Origin: Candidatus Coprenecus stercorigallinarum
GTDB taxonomy: Bacteria; Bacteroidota; Bacteroidia; Bacteroidales; UBA932
Direction of reading: 5' to 3'
DNA: 64,000 bases
Assembly: GCA_018711305.1 (NCBI GenBank)
Contig: DVIL01000048.1
Coordinates: 1-64,000, forward strand
Shown: positions 53,825 to 62,060 of the stretch, one piece after another
How positions within the stretch are numbered: the first letter of the stretch is position 1
How the letters are laid out: every line of letters starts with the position of its first letter
Notes under the pieces: generated by a model
The model's input: only the letters and a program-made list of their open reading frames with translations
The model's database searches: none
What the model was told of the DNA's origin: nothing
Position numbers and translations under genes: made by a program

Positions 53825-56800
53825 ATCCTTTCGAGTTTCATCGTTATCCTGCTGTCATCAAGCCACTCGGTCTCTGTTCCTCCGGGGATGTCGTCCTCCA
53901 CGAAAATATCGCGGGCAAGGGTCTGTGATGCTATATAGTCCTTGAATCCGGCTACGGCCTCCTCTACCTCAGGCAGCCGCTGTATATGCGCCGTTATCCT
54001 GTCCGTCACCTCAAAGCCGCTGTCCTTGCGGAGGTTCTGTATCCTGTTGATAAGCTCTCTGGCCACTCCCTCATTGCGGAGCTCCGGAGTAACGGTGATA
54101 TCCAGGGCAATAGTCAGCTTACCCTCCGTCGCCACCAGTCTTCCGGGCATATCCTCGGATGTCACCTGATAGTCGGCAGGTTCCAGCGACACATCCCCCG
54201 AAGGCAGATGCAGCACATAATCCGCATTCTGCAACCCTGCCGCCTCAACAGCCGCAATATCCTGCTGCGAAAGAGCGGCGAACGAAGCAGCTATCTCCTT
54301 CATCTGCTTGCCGTAGCGCTTTCCGAGTGTCTTGAAATTAGGTTTGATCTTCTTGGTAATCAGACCTGTTGTATCCTTGATATATTCTACAGTCTTTACA
54401 TTGACCTCATTGAGCACCAGACTGCGCACCTTCTCGAACTGCTCCTCGATCTTCGGGTCGAGAACGGGGATAATCATCCGCGAAAGCGGCTGACGCACCT
54501 TGATATTGACCTTGCGGCGCAGGGCGAGAACCATCGAGGATGACTTCTGGGCCAGTGCCATACGCTCCTCAAGCGCCGAGTCTACGCAGGCCGGATCGCT
54601 CTCCGGCATGGGCATCATGTGCACGGATATCACGTCGTGGACTCCGGTGGCACCGTTCAGGTCGCAGTACATACGGTCCATATAGAAAGGTGCGATGGGG
54701 GCAGCCAGCACGGCCACTGTCTCGAGGGCCGAGTACAGGGTCTGGTAGGCCGCCAGCTTGTCGGTATCCATCTTCCCGCCCCAGAAACGCTTGCGGTTCA
54801 GGCGCACGTACCAGTTGCTGAGATTGTCGCATACAAAGTCCTGAATCAGGCGGCCCGCGCCGGTGATGTCATAGTTCTCGTAGCACTCCTTCACATTCTT
54901 TATCAGAGTGTTGAGCAGGGATATCAGCCAGCGGTCTATCTCCGGACGCTCAGCCACGGGCACCTGGGCCGAGATGTGTTCCGGCCTGGAGCCGAAACCG
55001 TCCACATTGGCATAGAGGGCGAAGAAGGAGTAGGTATTGTACAGCGTACCGAAGAACTTGCGGCGCACCTCGTCCACCCCTGCCTCATCGAACTTGAGAT
55101 TGTCCCAAGGCTGGGAATTGGTGAGCATGTACCAGCGAAGGGCATCGGGTCCGTAGGTATCGAGGGCTTTGAAAGGATCCACTGCATTGCCCAGGCGCTT
55201 GCTCATCTTGTTGCCGTCCTTATCGAGCACCAGACCATTGGAAATCACGGTCTTGAACGCCACACTGCCGCTGATCATAGTATGAATCGCGTGCAGGGTG
55301 AAGAACCATCCCCGGGTCTGGTCCACTCCCTCGGCAATGAAATCGGCTGTCTGTCCGAACTCCGGCTTTCCGAGGGCCTGCAGGCCTTCCTGCGCGTAGG
55401 GCATCGAGCCCGAATCGAACCAAACGTCGATCAGGTCCGTCTCGCGCACCATCTTCCGTCCTTTGTCGGAAACGAGGTATATCTCATCCACATACGGCCT
55501 GTGCAGGTCGATGCGGCCATAGTTCTCCTTGGAATAGTCTCCGGGGACAAATCCGGCTGCGGCCAGAGGATTTGACTGCATGACCCCGGCCTTCACCGCC
55601 TTCTCTATCTCCTCATAAAGCTCAGCCACGGAGCCGATGCACTTCTCCTCCGCCCCGTCCTCTGTCCTCCATACGGGCAGGGGCGTGCCCCAATAACGGC
55701 TGCGGGAGAGGTTCCAGTCCTGCAGGTTCTCCAGCCACTTGCCGAAACGTCCGCTGCCGGTGGAGGCCGGCTTCCACTCTATCGTCCGGTTCAGCTCTAT
55801 CATCTTGTCCTGCACTGCGGTAGTGCGGATGAACCAGGAATCCAGGGGATAATACAGCACTGGCTTGTCCGTCCTCCAGCAGTGAGGATAGGAGTGCACG
55901 TGCTTCTCTATCTTGAAGGCCTTGTTCTGGCCTTTGAGCATCACGCAGATATCCACGTCTATGGTCGGAGTGTCGGGTGTGGCCTCGGGGTCGTAGGCAT
56001 TCTTCACGTAGCGGCCCGCAAACTCCCTGTACAGATCCACATCCACCCTCTCCTTCACAAACTCCGGATCGAGGTCCTCTATCCGGTACATCTTGCCGGT
56101 ACGGTCCACCTGGGCCTGCATCACGCCTGCGGCATCGCGCACCATCAGGGCCGGAACACCGCTCAGACGGGCCACCTTGGCATCGTCGGCACCGAAGGTA
56201 GGGGCAATGTGGACAATACCTGTAGTTCCCTCGTCGGTAGTCACATAGTCTCCGGGAATCACGCGGAAAGCCCCCTCATCGGGACGCACCCACGGAATCA
56301 GCTGCTCGTAGCGCATTCCCACCAGATCCGTACCTTTATATTCCCCCTCGAGCACCTCGAAAGGAACCTTCCCGTTGAAATGGTCATGGACCAATGCCTT
56401 TGCGACGATGTACACTCCGGGCAGACCGGTGTAGGGGTTCGAAGAGCGCACCAGCACATAATCTATCGAAGGCCCGACGCAGAGGGCAGTATTGGAAGGC
56501 AGGGTCCAGGGAGTGGTGGTCCAGGCTATGAAATAGAGGGGAGCGTCACCTGCCTTCTGGAAAAACGGCTCGGAAACCTCATCGCGGATCACCTTGAACT
56601 GGGCTACGGCCGTAGTATCCTTCACGTCACGGTAGCATCCGGGCTGGTTGAGCTCGTGGGTACTCAGGCCGGTGCCCGCTGCTGGCGAATAGGGCTGGAT
56701 CGAATAGCCCTTGTACAGCAGTCCCTTCTTGTAAATCTCCTTCAGAAGATACCACAGGGTCTCGATGTAGCGGTTGTCGTACGTGATATAAGGGTTGTCC

Positions 56801-57228
56801 GTGTCCACCCAATAGCCGATGCGCTCGGTCAGGTTGACCCATTCCTCAGTATATTTCATGACCTCGCGGCGGCAGATGGAATTGTACTCCGCCACGGATA
56901 TCTTCTTGCCGATGTCGTCCTTGGTGATGCCCAGCATTTTCTCCACTCCAAGCTCCACGGGCAGGCCGTGGGTGTCCCATCCGGCCTTGCGGCTCACGTG
57001 ATAACCGGATTGGGTCTTGTAACGGCATATCACATCCTTGATGGAACGTGCCATCACATGGTGTATGCCCGGCATGCCATTTGCCGAAGGAGGCCCCTCG
57101 AAAAACACATATTCGGGAGATCCATCCCTCATTTCCAACGTTTTATGAAATACATCCTGCCTCTTCCAATCCTCCAGCACCTCGGCTGAAAGACCCGTCA
57201 GGTCCAGTCCTTTATACTCTTTAAACAT
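53821..57228 (-). CDS. ileS: Isoleucyl-tRNA synthetase
   Basis: 1135 residues from the ATG at 57228; a longer frame to 57258 would begin upstream of the promoter box at 57247. HIGH-type motif PPSANGMPGIHH and KMSKS motif KDGNKMSKRLGN. CP1 editing domain (TTTPWTLPSNTAL) is present. The long C-terminus identifies the type 2 (eukaryal-like) IleS common in Bacteroidetes and often resistant to mupirocin. First gene of ileS-guaD-dksA-like-lspA-phosphoesterase. Confidence 0.96.
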   Translation of the reverse strand: MFKEYKGLDLTGLSAEVLEDWKRQDVFHKTLEMRDGSPEYVFFEGPPSANGMPGIHHVMARSIKDVICRYKTQSGYHVSRKAGWDTHGLPVELGVEKMLGITKDDIGKKISVAEYNSICRREVMKYTEEWVNLTERIGYWVDTDNPYITYDNRYIETLWYLLKEIYKKGLLYKGYSIQPYSPAAGTGLSTHELNQPGCYRDVKDTTAVAQFKVIRDEVSEPFFQKAGDAPLYFIAWTTTPWTLPSNTALCVGPSIDYVLVRSSNPYTGLPGVYIVAKALVHDHFNGKVPFEVLEGEYKGTDLVGMRYEQLIPWVRPDEGAFRVIPGDYVTTDEGTTGIVHIAPTFGADDAKVARLSGVPALMVRDAAGVMQAQVDRTGKMYRIEDLDPEFVKERVDVDLYREFAGRYVKNAYDPEATPDTPTIDVDICVMLKGQNKAFKIEKHVHSYPHCWRTDKPVLYYPLDSWFIRTTAVQDKMIELNRTIEWKPASTGSGRFGKWLENLQDWNLSRSRYWGTPLPVWRTEDGAEEKCIGSVAELYEEIEKAVKAGVMQSNPLAAAGFVPGDYSKENYGRIDLHRPYVDEIYLVSDKGRKMVRETDLIDVWFDSGSMPYAQEGLQALGKPEFGQTADFIAEGVDQTRGWFFTLHAIHTMISGSVAFKTVISNGLVLDKDGNKMSKRLGNAVDPFKALDTYGPDALRWYMLTNSQPWDNLKFDEAGVDEVRRKFFGTLYNTYSFFALYANVDGFGSRPEHISAQVPVAERPEIDRWLISLLNTLIKNVKECYENYDITGAGRLIQDFVCDNLSNWYVRLNRKRFWGGKMDTDKLAAYQTLYSALETVAVLAAPIAPFYMDRMYCDLNGATGVHDVISVHMMPMPESDPACVDSALEERMALAQKSSSMVLALRRKVNIKVRQPLSRMIIPVLDPKIEEQFEKVRSLVLNEVNVKTVEYIKDTTGLITKKIKPNFKTLGKRYGKQMKEIAASFAALSQQDIAAVEAAGLQNADYVLHLPSGDVSLEPADYQVTSEDMPGRLVATEGKLTIALDITVTPELRNEGVARELINRIQNLRKDSGFEVTDRITAHIQRLPEVEEAVAGFKDYIASQTLARDIFVEDDIPGGTETEWLDDSRITMKLERI

Positions 57229-57246
57229 ATTCTGAATTTTAGTGGG

Positions 57247-57254
57247 CAAAGATA
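57247..57254 (-). promoter_or_regulatory. -7 element of ileS
   Basis: Minus strand perfect TATCTTTG, about 18 bases before the ATG at 57228; no clear -33 element. Confidence 0.5.
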
Positions 57255-57279
57255 GCAAAAATTAGTATATTCGCACGCT

Positions 57280-57777
57280 ATGAATGTTATTGATATCGTC
57301 ATTCTCGTACTATTGGCCCTCGCTGTGTTCAAGGGCCTGAAAGACGGACTGATGCGGCAGGTAGGCGGCATCACCGGACTGTTTCTGGGTATAATTCTGG
57401 CCGGCAGGTTCTCCGCCATGCTTTCAGGATGGCTCCACAGGGTCGCGCCGTCAATATCGGAAAGTGTGGTCAAGGTCCTTTCGTTCATCATAATAATCGT
57501 AGTGGTCTGCATCTGCGTAGTCCTGATCAGCCGCCTGCTCGAAAAGGTAATAAAGATCTCCACCCTCGGATGGATCAACCGCCTGCTCGGAGTACTGCTC
57601 TCCGTGTTCGCAGTCGTGCTGGTCATAGGAGTCATCATATCGGTCATCGAATACGTCAACACGGAGTGGTTCATCCTGGTCTCCCCCCAGCGGCTGGCGG
57701 ATTCAAAGGGCGTACAGATCATCTCATCTGTCACCGATGCGCTATTCCCCTACATCAGAAAGCTTTTCTATTCGTAA
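57280..57777 (+). CDS. CvpA-family membrane protein
   Basis: 165 residues with four membrane helices (IDIVILVLLALAVFKGLKDG, QVGGITGLFLGIILAGRF, SFIIIIVVVCICVVLI, LLSVFAVVLVIGVIISVI), matching the CvpA family named for colicin V production. In Bacteroidetes it is a widespread gene of unknown role (seen near infB or ileS), so I do not assign it to the peptide-export locus, though it is the nearest upstream gene. TATATTCG precedes the ATG by six bases. Confidence 0.88.
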   Translation: MNVIDIVILVLLALAVFKGLKDGLMRQVGGITGLFLGIILAGRFSAMLSGWLHRVAPSISESVVKVLSFIIIIVVVCICVVLISRLLEKVIKISTLGWINRLLGVLLSVFAVVLVIGVIISVIEYVNTEWFILVSPQRLADSKGVQIISSVTDALFPYIRKLFYS

Positions 57778-57788
57778 ACGGCATTGGT

Positions 57789-57837
57789 TTTTACCACTTT
57801 CGTATAATCATTTGAAGTTTTGATAAAAGTGGTAAAA
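57789..57837. promoter_or_regulatory. 12-bp inverted repeat upstream of the peptide-export locus
   Basis: TTTTACCACTTT (57789-57800) and AAAGTGGTAAAA (57826-57837) are perfectly complementary with a 25-base spacer containing TATAAT. It has the form of a regulator binding site and is unlike the terminators nearby, as it is not followed by T. The role is inferred. Confidence 0.6.
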
Positions 57838-57891
57838 GAATCAGGAAAATTTTTCTTTCCTTTGCATCAGAAACCAATAACTGATGCCGAT

Positions 57892-58038
57892 ATGGAAGAA
57901 TTGAGCTTGAAGGAAAGAATCGGCCTGACGGCGGACACCATGCTGCCGTCCGTAGCCAAGGGAAGATACGCATGGTATACAGCATCCGTCATCGCTGCGT
58001 TGCTGCTGTCAATGCTGCCGCTGCTACCGGTTTTCTGA
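57892..58038 (+). CDS. 48-residue single-helix membrane peptide
   Basis: MEELSLKERIGLTADTMLPS followed by a helix WYTASVIAALLLSMLPLLPV and a final Phe. It ends 34 bases before the C39 exporter and is probably co-transcribed with it. I see two readings: a small membrane protein (for example immunity peptide), or the stub of an HlyD-type adaptor, as the N-terminal cytosolic stretch plus helix looks like the start of those proteins. Start chosen at 57892; an upstream ATG at 57820 is in the AT-rich promoter region. Confidence 0.55.
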   Translation: MEELSLKERIGLTADTMLPSVAKGRYAWYTASVIAALLLSMLPLLPVF

Positions 58039-58072
58039 TTTTCACCATTAAGATTTATCGGGAGGGAAGATT

Positions 58073-60169
58073 ATGAAGAAGGAGATAAAAGTCAGGCAGC
58101 ACGACAGAAGTGACTGCGCGGCAGCCTGCATCGCATCCGTATGCGCCTACTACGGCCTGCGTCTACCGCTTATGCGTATCCGGGAAGCCTGCGGGACAGG
58201 TCCGGACGGTACCACCCTGCAGGGAATAATTGACGCATTCAGCAGCCTCGGCATGGATGCCGCAGGACTAAAGGCCAAGGAAAAACGCATCGGGGACCTG
58301 ACGGGAGCGGCCAAACCGGTCATCATGCACCTCGAGAAAAAGAACGGGTGGCTGCACTACGTGGTCCTGTATGACATGGACAGTACAACGGCCACTGTCA
58401 TGGACCCGGAAGACGGCGCCATGCACAAGACCGGCCTCAGCGCCCTCGAGGTAGAATGGAGCGGTTACATCATAGCTGCAAGCCCGTCACCGATGTTCCG
58501 CAAGGGAGACCACAGCACCCCGGTTCTGGCCAGATTCAGGGAACTTCTGCTATACTATAAAAAAGAGATCGGACTGGTAATGGCCGGCTCGGCCGCATTC
58601 ATCGCCGCCACTCTAAGCAGCTCCCTTTTCCTGCAGAGGATTATAGACGACGTCATCCCTTCCGGAGAGCGGAGCCATCTTGTCGCCATAGGTGCAGCCA
58701 TGCTCGTTCTGGCCGCACTCACATGGTTCATATCATTCATGCGCTCATACCTGCTGGTCAGAGTAAGCCTTCAGATAGACTGCCGCCTGATCACAAGCTA
58801 TTTCCGCAAACTGTTCTCCCTACCGCTCCATTTTTTCGATTCGATGAGCAGCGGAGAGCTGAATTCAAGGGTCTCGGATGCCTACAGGATACGCTCGTTC
58901 ATCACCGGACGCCTTCTGCTGATGGCTGTCAGCATAATGACACTTGCGGGCGCCACGGTCATCCTGCTCACCTTCGACTGGAAGCTCACCCTGATAACCG
59001 TCGGGTTCATTCCCTTATTCATACTGCTATACACCCTGTCCGACAAGGTCAACCGGAAAATCAACCGCAGTATCATAGAAGAAAACGCACGGTTCGAGCA
59101 GAACAACATAGAGTGGCTGTCTTCCGCCAGAGCCGTAAAATATTTCAATGCCGCCGGAGAAGCCTCACGCAAAATCGAGAAACAGTACTTCATCACAGCT
59201 TCGGCCCTGTACAGGGGAGGAACATTCACTTCAGCCATAGCCTCGTCCTCCGACATGGTCAGCCGCCTCATAAGTACCGTCTCACTCCTGGCAGGAGCAT
59301 TCTTCGTCCTGCATTCAGAGCTGACTGTGGGGGAACTCGTATCCTTTTTCTCCTTCAGTACTCTCTTTACTTCCCCCATAGTCATGCTCATTGAAAGCAA
59401 CAGGGAGATCACAGAAGCCCGTATCAGTGCCGAGAGGATTTTCGACATACTCGGACTCGACTCAGAGGATTCCGGAGAATATATCGACTTCACTCCACAA
59501 GCAGAAGACCGTATCGAGGCCAGGGGGCTGTGCTTCTCGTTCCCGGGAAAGATGAAGCTCATCGAGGATCTCTCGTTCGACATTCTCCCAGGCCGGATAA
59601 ACCTCATACGCGGAAGCAACGGCAGCGGGAAAAGCACCGTAGCCTCACTGCTCATGAAAGGATATACCCCCCAGAAGGGACGGATCACGGTAGGAGGCAT
59701 GGATCTCATGCACATCCACCCGGGAAAGTGGAGGGAATACATCTCCATCGTCCCACAGAAGCCTGACATCTTCGACGGGACCATACTGGACAACATCGTG
59801 ATGGGGGACAGGGACTACGACATACGCGCCGTGGCGGCAGCCTGCGCATTGGCCGGACTGGCCGGGACGATAGAGTCCATGCCTGGAGGGATCATGGCCC
59901 GTACCGGCGAACATGCCTGCAGACTCTCCGGCGGAGAGCGACAGAAAATCGCAATAGCACGCGCCCTGTACCGCAGGCCCAAGGTACTCATTCTCGACGA
60001 GGCCGCCACCCATCTGGACAACGACGGACGTCACAGACTCCTGGAGACCGTCCGTACCCTGAGAGAAAACAGAATGACCGTCATCCTCATCTCCCATGAC
60101 GATGATGCGGCAGAACTTGCAGACAATATAATCGACATAAACAAACCGAATGCGCATTCACAGGCGTAA
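58073..60169 (+). CDS. Bacteriocin-type ABC exporter with C39 peptidase domain
   Basis: 698 residues. Peptidase C39 domain 1-125: Gln9, Cys15 (SDCAAACIASVCAYYG), His95 (GWLHYVVLYD) and Asp111 (VMDPEDG), so the protease is intact. Six-helix ABC membrane domain about 160-450 with LPLHFFDSMSSGELNSRVSD. Nucleotide-binding domain 485-690: Walker A GSNGSGKST (514-522), LSGGERQKIAIARAL, Walker B VLILDEA and ISHDDD. Such exporters cut double-glycine leaders and secrete the peptide. GGAGGG lies six bases before the ATG. Immediately downstream are two small genes with double-glycine leaders (60216, 60421). Confidence 0.95.
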   Translation: MKKEIKVRQHDRSDCAAACIASVCAYYGLRLPLMRIREACGTGPDGTTLQGIIDAFSSLGMDAAGLKAKEKRIGDLTGAAKPVIMHLEKKNGWLHYVVLYDMDSTTATVMDPEDGAMHKTGLSALEVEWSGYIIAASPSPMFRKGDHSTPVLARFRELLLYYKKEIGLVMAGSAAFIAATLSSSLFLQRIIDDVIPSGERSHLVAIGAAMLVLAALTWFISFMRSYLLVRVSLQIDCRLITSYFRKLFSLPLHFFDSMSSGELNSRVSDAYRIRSFITGRLLLMAVSIMTLAGATVILLTFDWKLTLITVGFIPLFILLYTLSDKVNRKINRSIIEENARFEQNNIEWLSSARAVKYFNAAGEASRKIEKQYFITASALYRGGTFTSAIASSSDMVSRLISTVSLLAGAFFVLHSELTVGELVSFFSFSTLFTSPIVMLIESNREITEARISAERIFDILGLDSEDSGEYIDFTPQAEDRIEARGLCFSFPGKMKLIEDLSFDILPGRINLIRGSNGSGKSTVASLLMKGYTPQKGRITVGGMDLMHIHPGKWREYISIVPQKPDIFDGTILDNIVMGDRDYDIRAVAAACALAGLAGTIESMPGGIMARTGEHACRLSGGERQKIAIARALYRRPKVLILDEAATHLDNDGRHRLLETVRTLRENRMTVILISHDDDAAELADNIIDINKPNAHSQA

Positions 60170-60215
60170 GACGCGGCGCCTTTTATCCGCGGCACAACAT
60201 TAAAACTCAAACATC

Positions 60216-60401
60216 ATGGAAAGAATTATTATCGGGTATGAAGGGTTTGAATGTATTAATTCCGACCTGAGCACAACAGTCTACGGAGGCGGCATCTGGA
60301 GCGCCATCGTAAATCTCGTAAAGAAACACTGCGAGCAGTTCCTGTTAGGATTCATCGAAGGATGGACCGGACAGGAAATTGTCAGTTCACTTTCAAGGTA
60401 A
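60216..60401 (+). CDS. Predicted double-glycine leader peptide 1
   Basis: 61 residues. A leader of about 25 residues, MERIIIGYEGFECINSDLST then TVYGG, ends in Gly-Gly with Val at -4 and Leu at -8. The core GIWSAIVNLVKKHCEQFLLG, FIEGWTGQEIVSSLSR is amphipathic with a GxxxG motif (GFIEG) and one Cys. It starts 46 bases after the C39 exporter. Cleavage site and secretion are inferred. The start MER(I)IIG resembles that of peptide 2 (MEQFIIIG). It could be a bacteriocin, signal peptide or a precursor for modification (no modifying enzyme seen). Confidence 0.72.
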   Translation: MERIIIGYEGFECINSDLSTTVYGGGIWSAIVNLVKKHCEQFLLGFIEGWTGQEIVSSLSR

Positions 60402-60420
60402 CACATAAAACATACAGACT

Positions 60421-60594
60421 ATGGAACAGTTTATTATCATCGGAAGACCCCAGGCATGTTCCGTCATTGGCGGAGCTGCAAGCTCTGAAGGAAGGGTGGT
60501 CAGAATGCTCGGCCGCCTCGTCGGAGCAGCCCTAAGAGCCATATATGACCTTCTCACTATGGACCGCAGACCTCAGGCCGCCGGCAGCTGGTAG
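60421..60594 (+). CDS. Predicted double-glycine leader peptide 2
   Basis: 57 residues, below common annotation limits. Leader MEQFIIIGRPQACSVIGG (18 residues, Val at -4) ends in Gly-Gly. The core AASSEGRVVRMLGRLVGAAL then RAIYDLLTMDRRPQAAGSW has net charge about +3, an amphipathic helix and GxxxG (GRLVG). It begins 19 bases after the stop of peptide 1 and shares the MEx-II-G start. The strong terminator-like inverted repeat at 60617-60689 closes the operon after it. The pair of short, unlike, GxxxG-containing cores recalls two-peptide class IIb bacteriocins. Confidence 0.7.
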   Translation: MEQFIIIGRPQACSVIGGAASSEGRVVRMLGRLVGAALRAIYDLLTMDRRPQAAGSW

Positions 60595-60616
60595 GTTCTG
60601 AGCCCATCTGATCACT

Positions 60617-60689
60617 GAAGGTGCGTCAGAACGGGCAACCGATCCCGAAAGTCACGCAGCGGATTGCCCTTTCTGACACACCTTCTTTT
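60617..60689 (+). terminator. Terminator of the peptide-export operon
   Basis: GAAGGTG-GTCAGAA-GGGCAA pairs with TTGCCC-TTCTGAC-ACCTTC through one- or two-base bulges (60617-60641 with 60663-60685) and is followed by TTTT. The hairpin separates the peptide operon from tolC. Confidence 0.75.
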
Positions 60690-60704
60690 CAACAGTATTT
60701 TTAT

Positions 60705-60712
60705 TATTTTTG
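60705..60712 (+). promoter_or_regulatory. -7 element of the tolC-type gene
   Basis: Perfect TATTTTTG four bases before the ATG at 60717; a start at or near the ATG would make the mRNA leaderless. Confidence 0.5.
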
Positions 60713-60716
60713 CGAC

Positions 60717-62057
60717 ATGAAAGCCCATACCGCTGTAATCATACTGATTCTGTTGTCATGGTCCTGGCACGAGTGCTCTGCCCAGGACATCTGGTCTTTG
60801 GAAAGGTGCATAGAATATGCATGCGCCAACAACCTTTCCATAAAGCAGCAGAGTCTGGAAGTGACACGCAGCGAAAACCAGTTGCTGCAAAGCAGGCTCA
60901 GCTTCGTACCTTCCCTCAGCGCGTCAGTAGGTCACAACCTCAACTGGGGCCGTTCAGTAGACCTCCAGAATCTGGAAATCATCCGTAACCAGCTCTCGCA
61001 AAGCACCAGTGCCTCTGCCAACACCTCTATCCAGCTGCTGGACGGACTTTCAAAACTGTACAGCCTGAAAAGTTCCAGAAAAAGCATCGACATATCGCTG
61101 CAGGAAGTGGAACGCCTAAAAGACGAAATTTCCATATCCATAGTCAGAAGCTATCTGCAGATACTTCTTGCCAAAGAGATGCTCGCGACCTCGCAGGAGA
61201 ACTTCAAGTCCATCTCCGAGCAGAGAGACCGCACCAGACTGCTTGTCGAAGCAGGAAGCCAGCCGTATACCGCACTGCTCGACATAGAATCGCAACTTGC
61301 CGCTGAAAGGGTGCAGACAGTCACCGCGGAAAGCCAGGTCACCACCAGCACACTGGCCCTGCAGCAGCTTCTGGATCTTCCATACAGCAAGGATTTCCAG
61401 ATCCACATACCGGAGATAGACGGCATGCTCTCATCGTATCACGGATACAGCGCAGACGAGATATATGCCTCTGCGCAGAACCTTCCTGTCATACAGAGCG
61501 CAAGACTGTCCTTGGACAAAGGCGACATAGAGCTGAAAGCGGCCAAGGGCCAGTACTGGCCGAAAATCTCACTGTCCGCCAGTTACGGCACCTTCTACAG
61601 TTCCTCATCCTATTCTCCGTCAGGAACCGCCTACCCGTTTTTCGAGCAGTTCAGAGACAACATCAACCCTTCCATAAGCATTGGCCTGAGCATCCCCATC
61701 TTCAGCAACTGGAGCGTAAGGACGAATGTCAGGAACGCCGAGCTCTCGCGCCGTAGTCTGGAAATAGATCTCAAGCTCAAGCAGCAGGCACTGTACAAAG
61801 ACATACAGACAGCCGTCACGGAGGCCGACACATATTACAGAAAGATGGAGGCCGCACTGGCCAATGTCAACTCGATGCAGGAATCATTCAGGTATGTGCA
61901 GGAGAAATTCAACACAGGTGCGCTCAACGGTACGGACTATACAGTGGCCAGAACCAATCTTCTGAAAGCCAGGTCTGAATACCTTCAGGCAAAATACCAG
62001 TTCGTATTCCAGATAAAAATAATAGATTTCTACAAAGGTCTTCCTCTCACGTTATAG
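60717..62057 (+). CDS. TolC-family outer-membrane channel
   Basis: 446 residues from the ATG at 60717, chosen for its signal peptide (LILLSWSWHECSAQD) and the promoter just before it. Two OEP repeats: LERCIEYACANNLSIKQQSL with SLSASVGHNLNWGRSVDL, and LPVIQSARLSLDKGDIELKA with ISLSASYGTFYSS and SIGLSIPIFSNWSVRTNVRN. Long alpha-hairpin helices connect them. It forms the exit duct for an adaptor and inner-membrane pump. It is followed three bases later by the adaptor gene. The two may serve the C39 exporter or an unlinked pump. Confidence 0.93.
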   Translation: MKAHTAVIILILLSWSWHECSAQDIWSLERCIEYACANNLSIKQQSLEVTRSENQLLQSRLSFVPSLSASVGHNLNWGRSVDLQNLEIIRNQLSQSTSASANTSIQLLDGLSKLYSLKSSRKSIDISLQEVERLKDEISISIVRSYLQILLAKEMLATSQENFKSISEQRDRTRLLVEAGSQPYTALLDIESQLAAERVQTVTAESQVTTSTLALQQLLDLPYSKDFQIHIPEIDGMLSSYHGYSADEIYASAQNLPVIQSARLSLDKGDIELKAAKGQYWPKISLSASYGTFYSSSSYSPSGTAYPFFEQFRDNINPSISIGLSIPIFSNWSVRTNVRNAELSRRSLEIDLKLKQQALYKDIQTAVTEADTYYRKMEAALANVNSMQESFRYVQEKFNTGALNGTDYTVARTNLLKARSEYLQAKYQFVFQIKIIDFYKGLPLTL

Positions 62058-62060
62058 CAA

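Noticed and set aside
54619..57189. Long plus-strand frames opposite ileS
   Set aside because: Antisense shadows of a GC-rich synthetase gene; ileS motifs are all in place on the minus strand.
57280..57777. CvpA as part of the bacteriocin operon
   Set aside because: CvpA is widespread in Bacteroidetes regardless of peptides, and an AT-rich promoter-like gap follows it.
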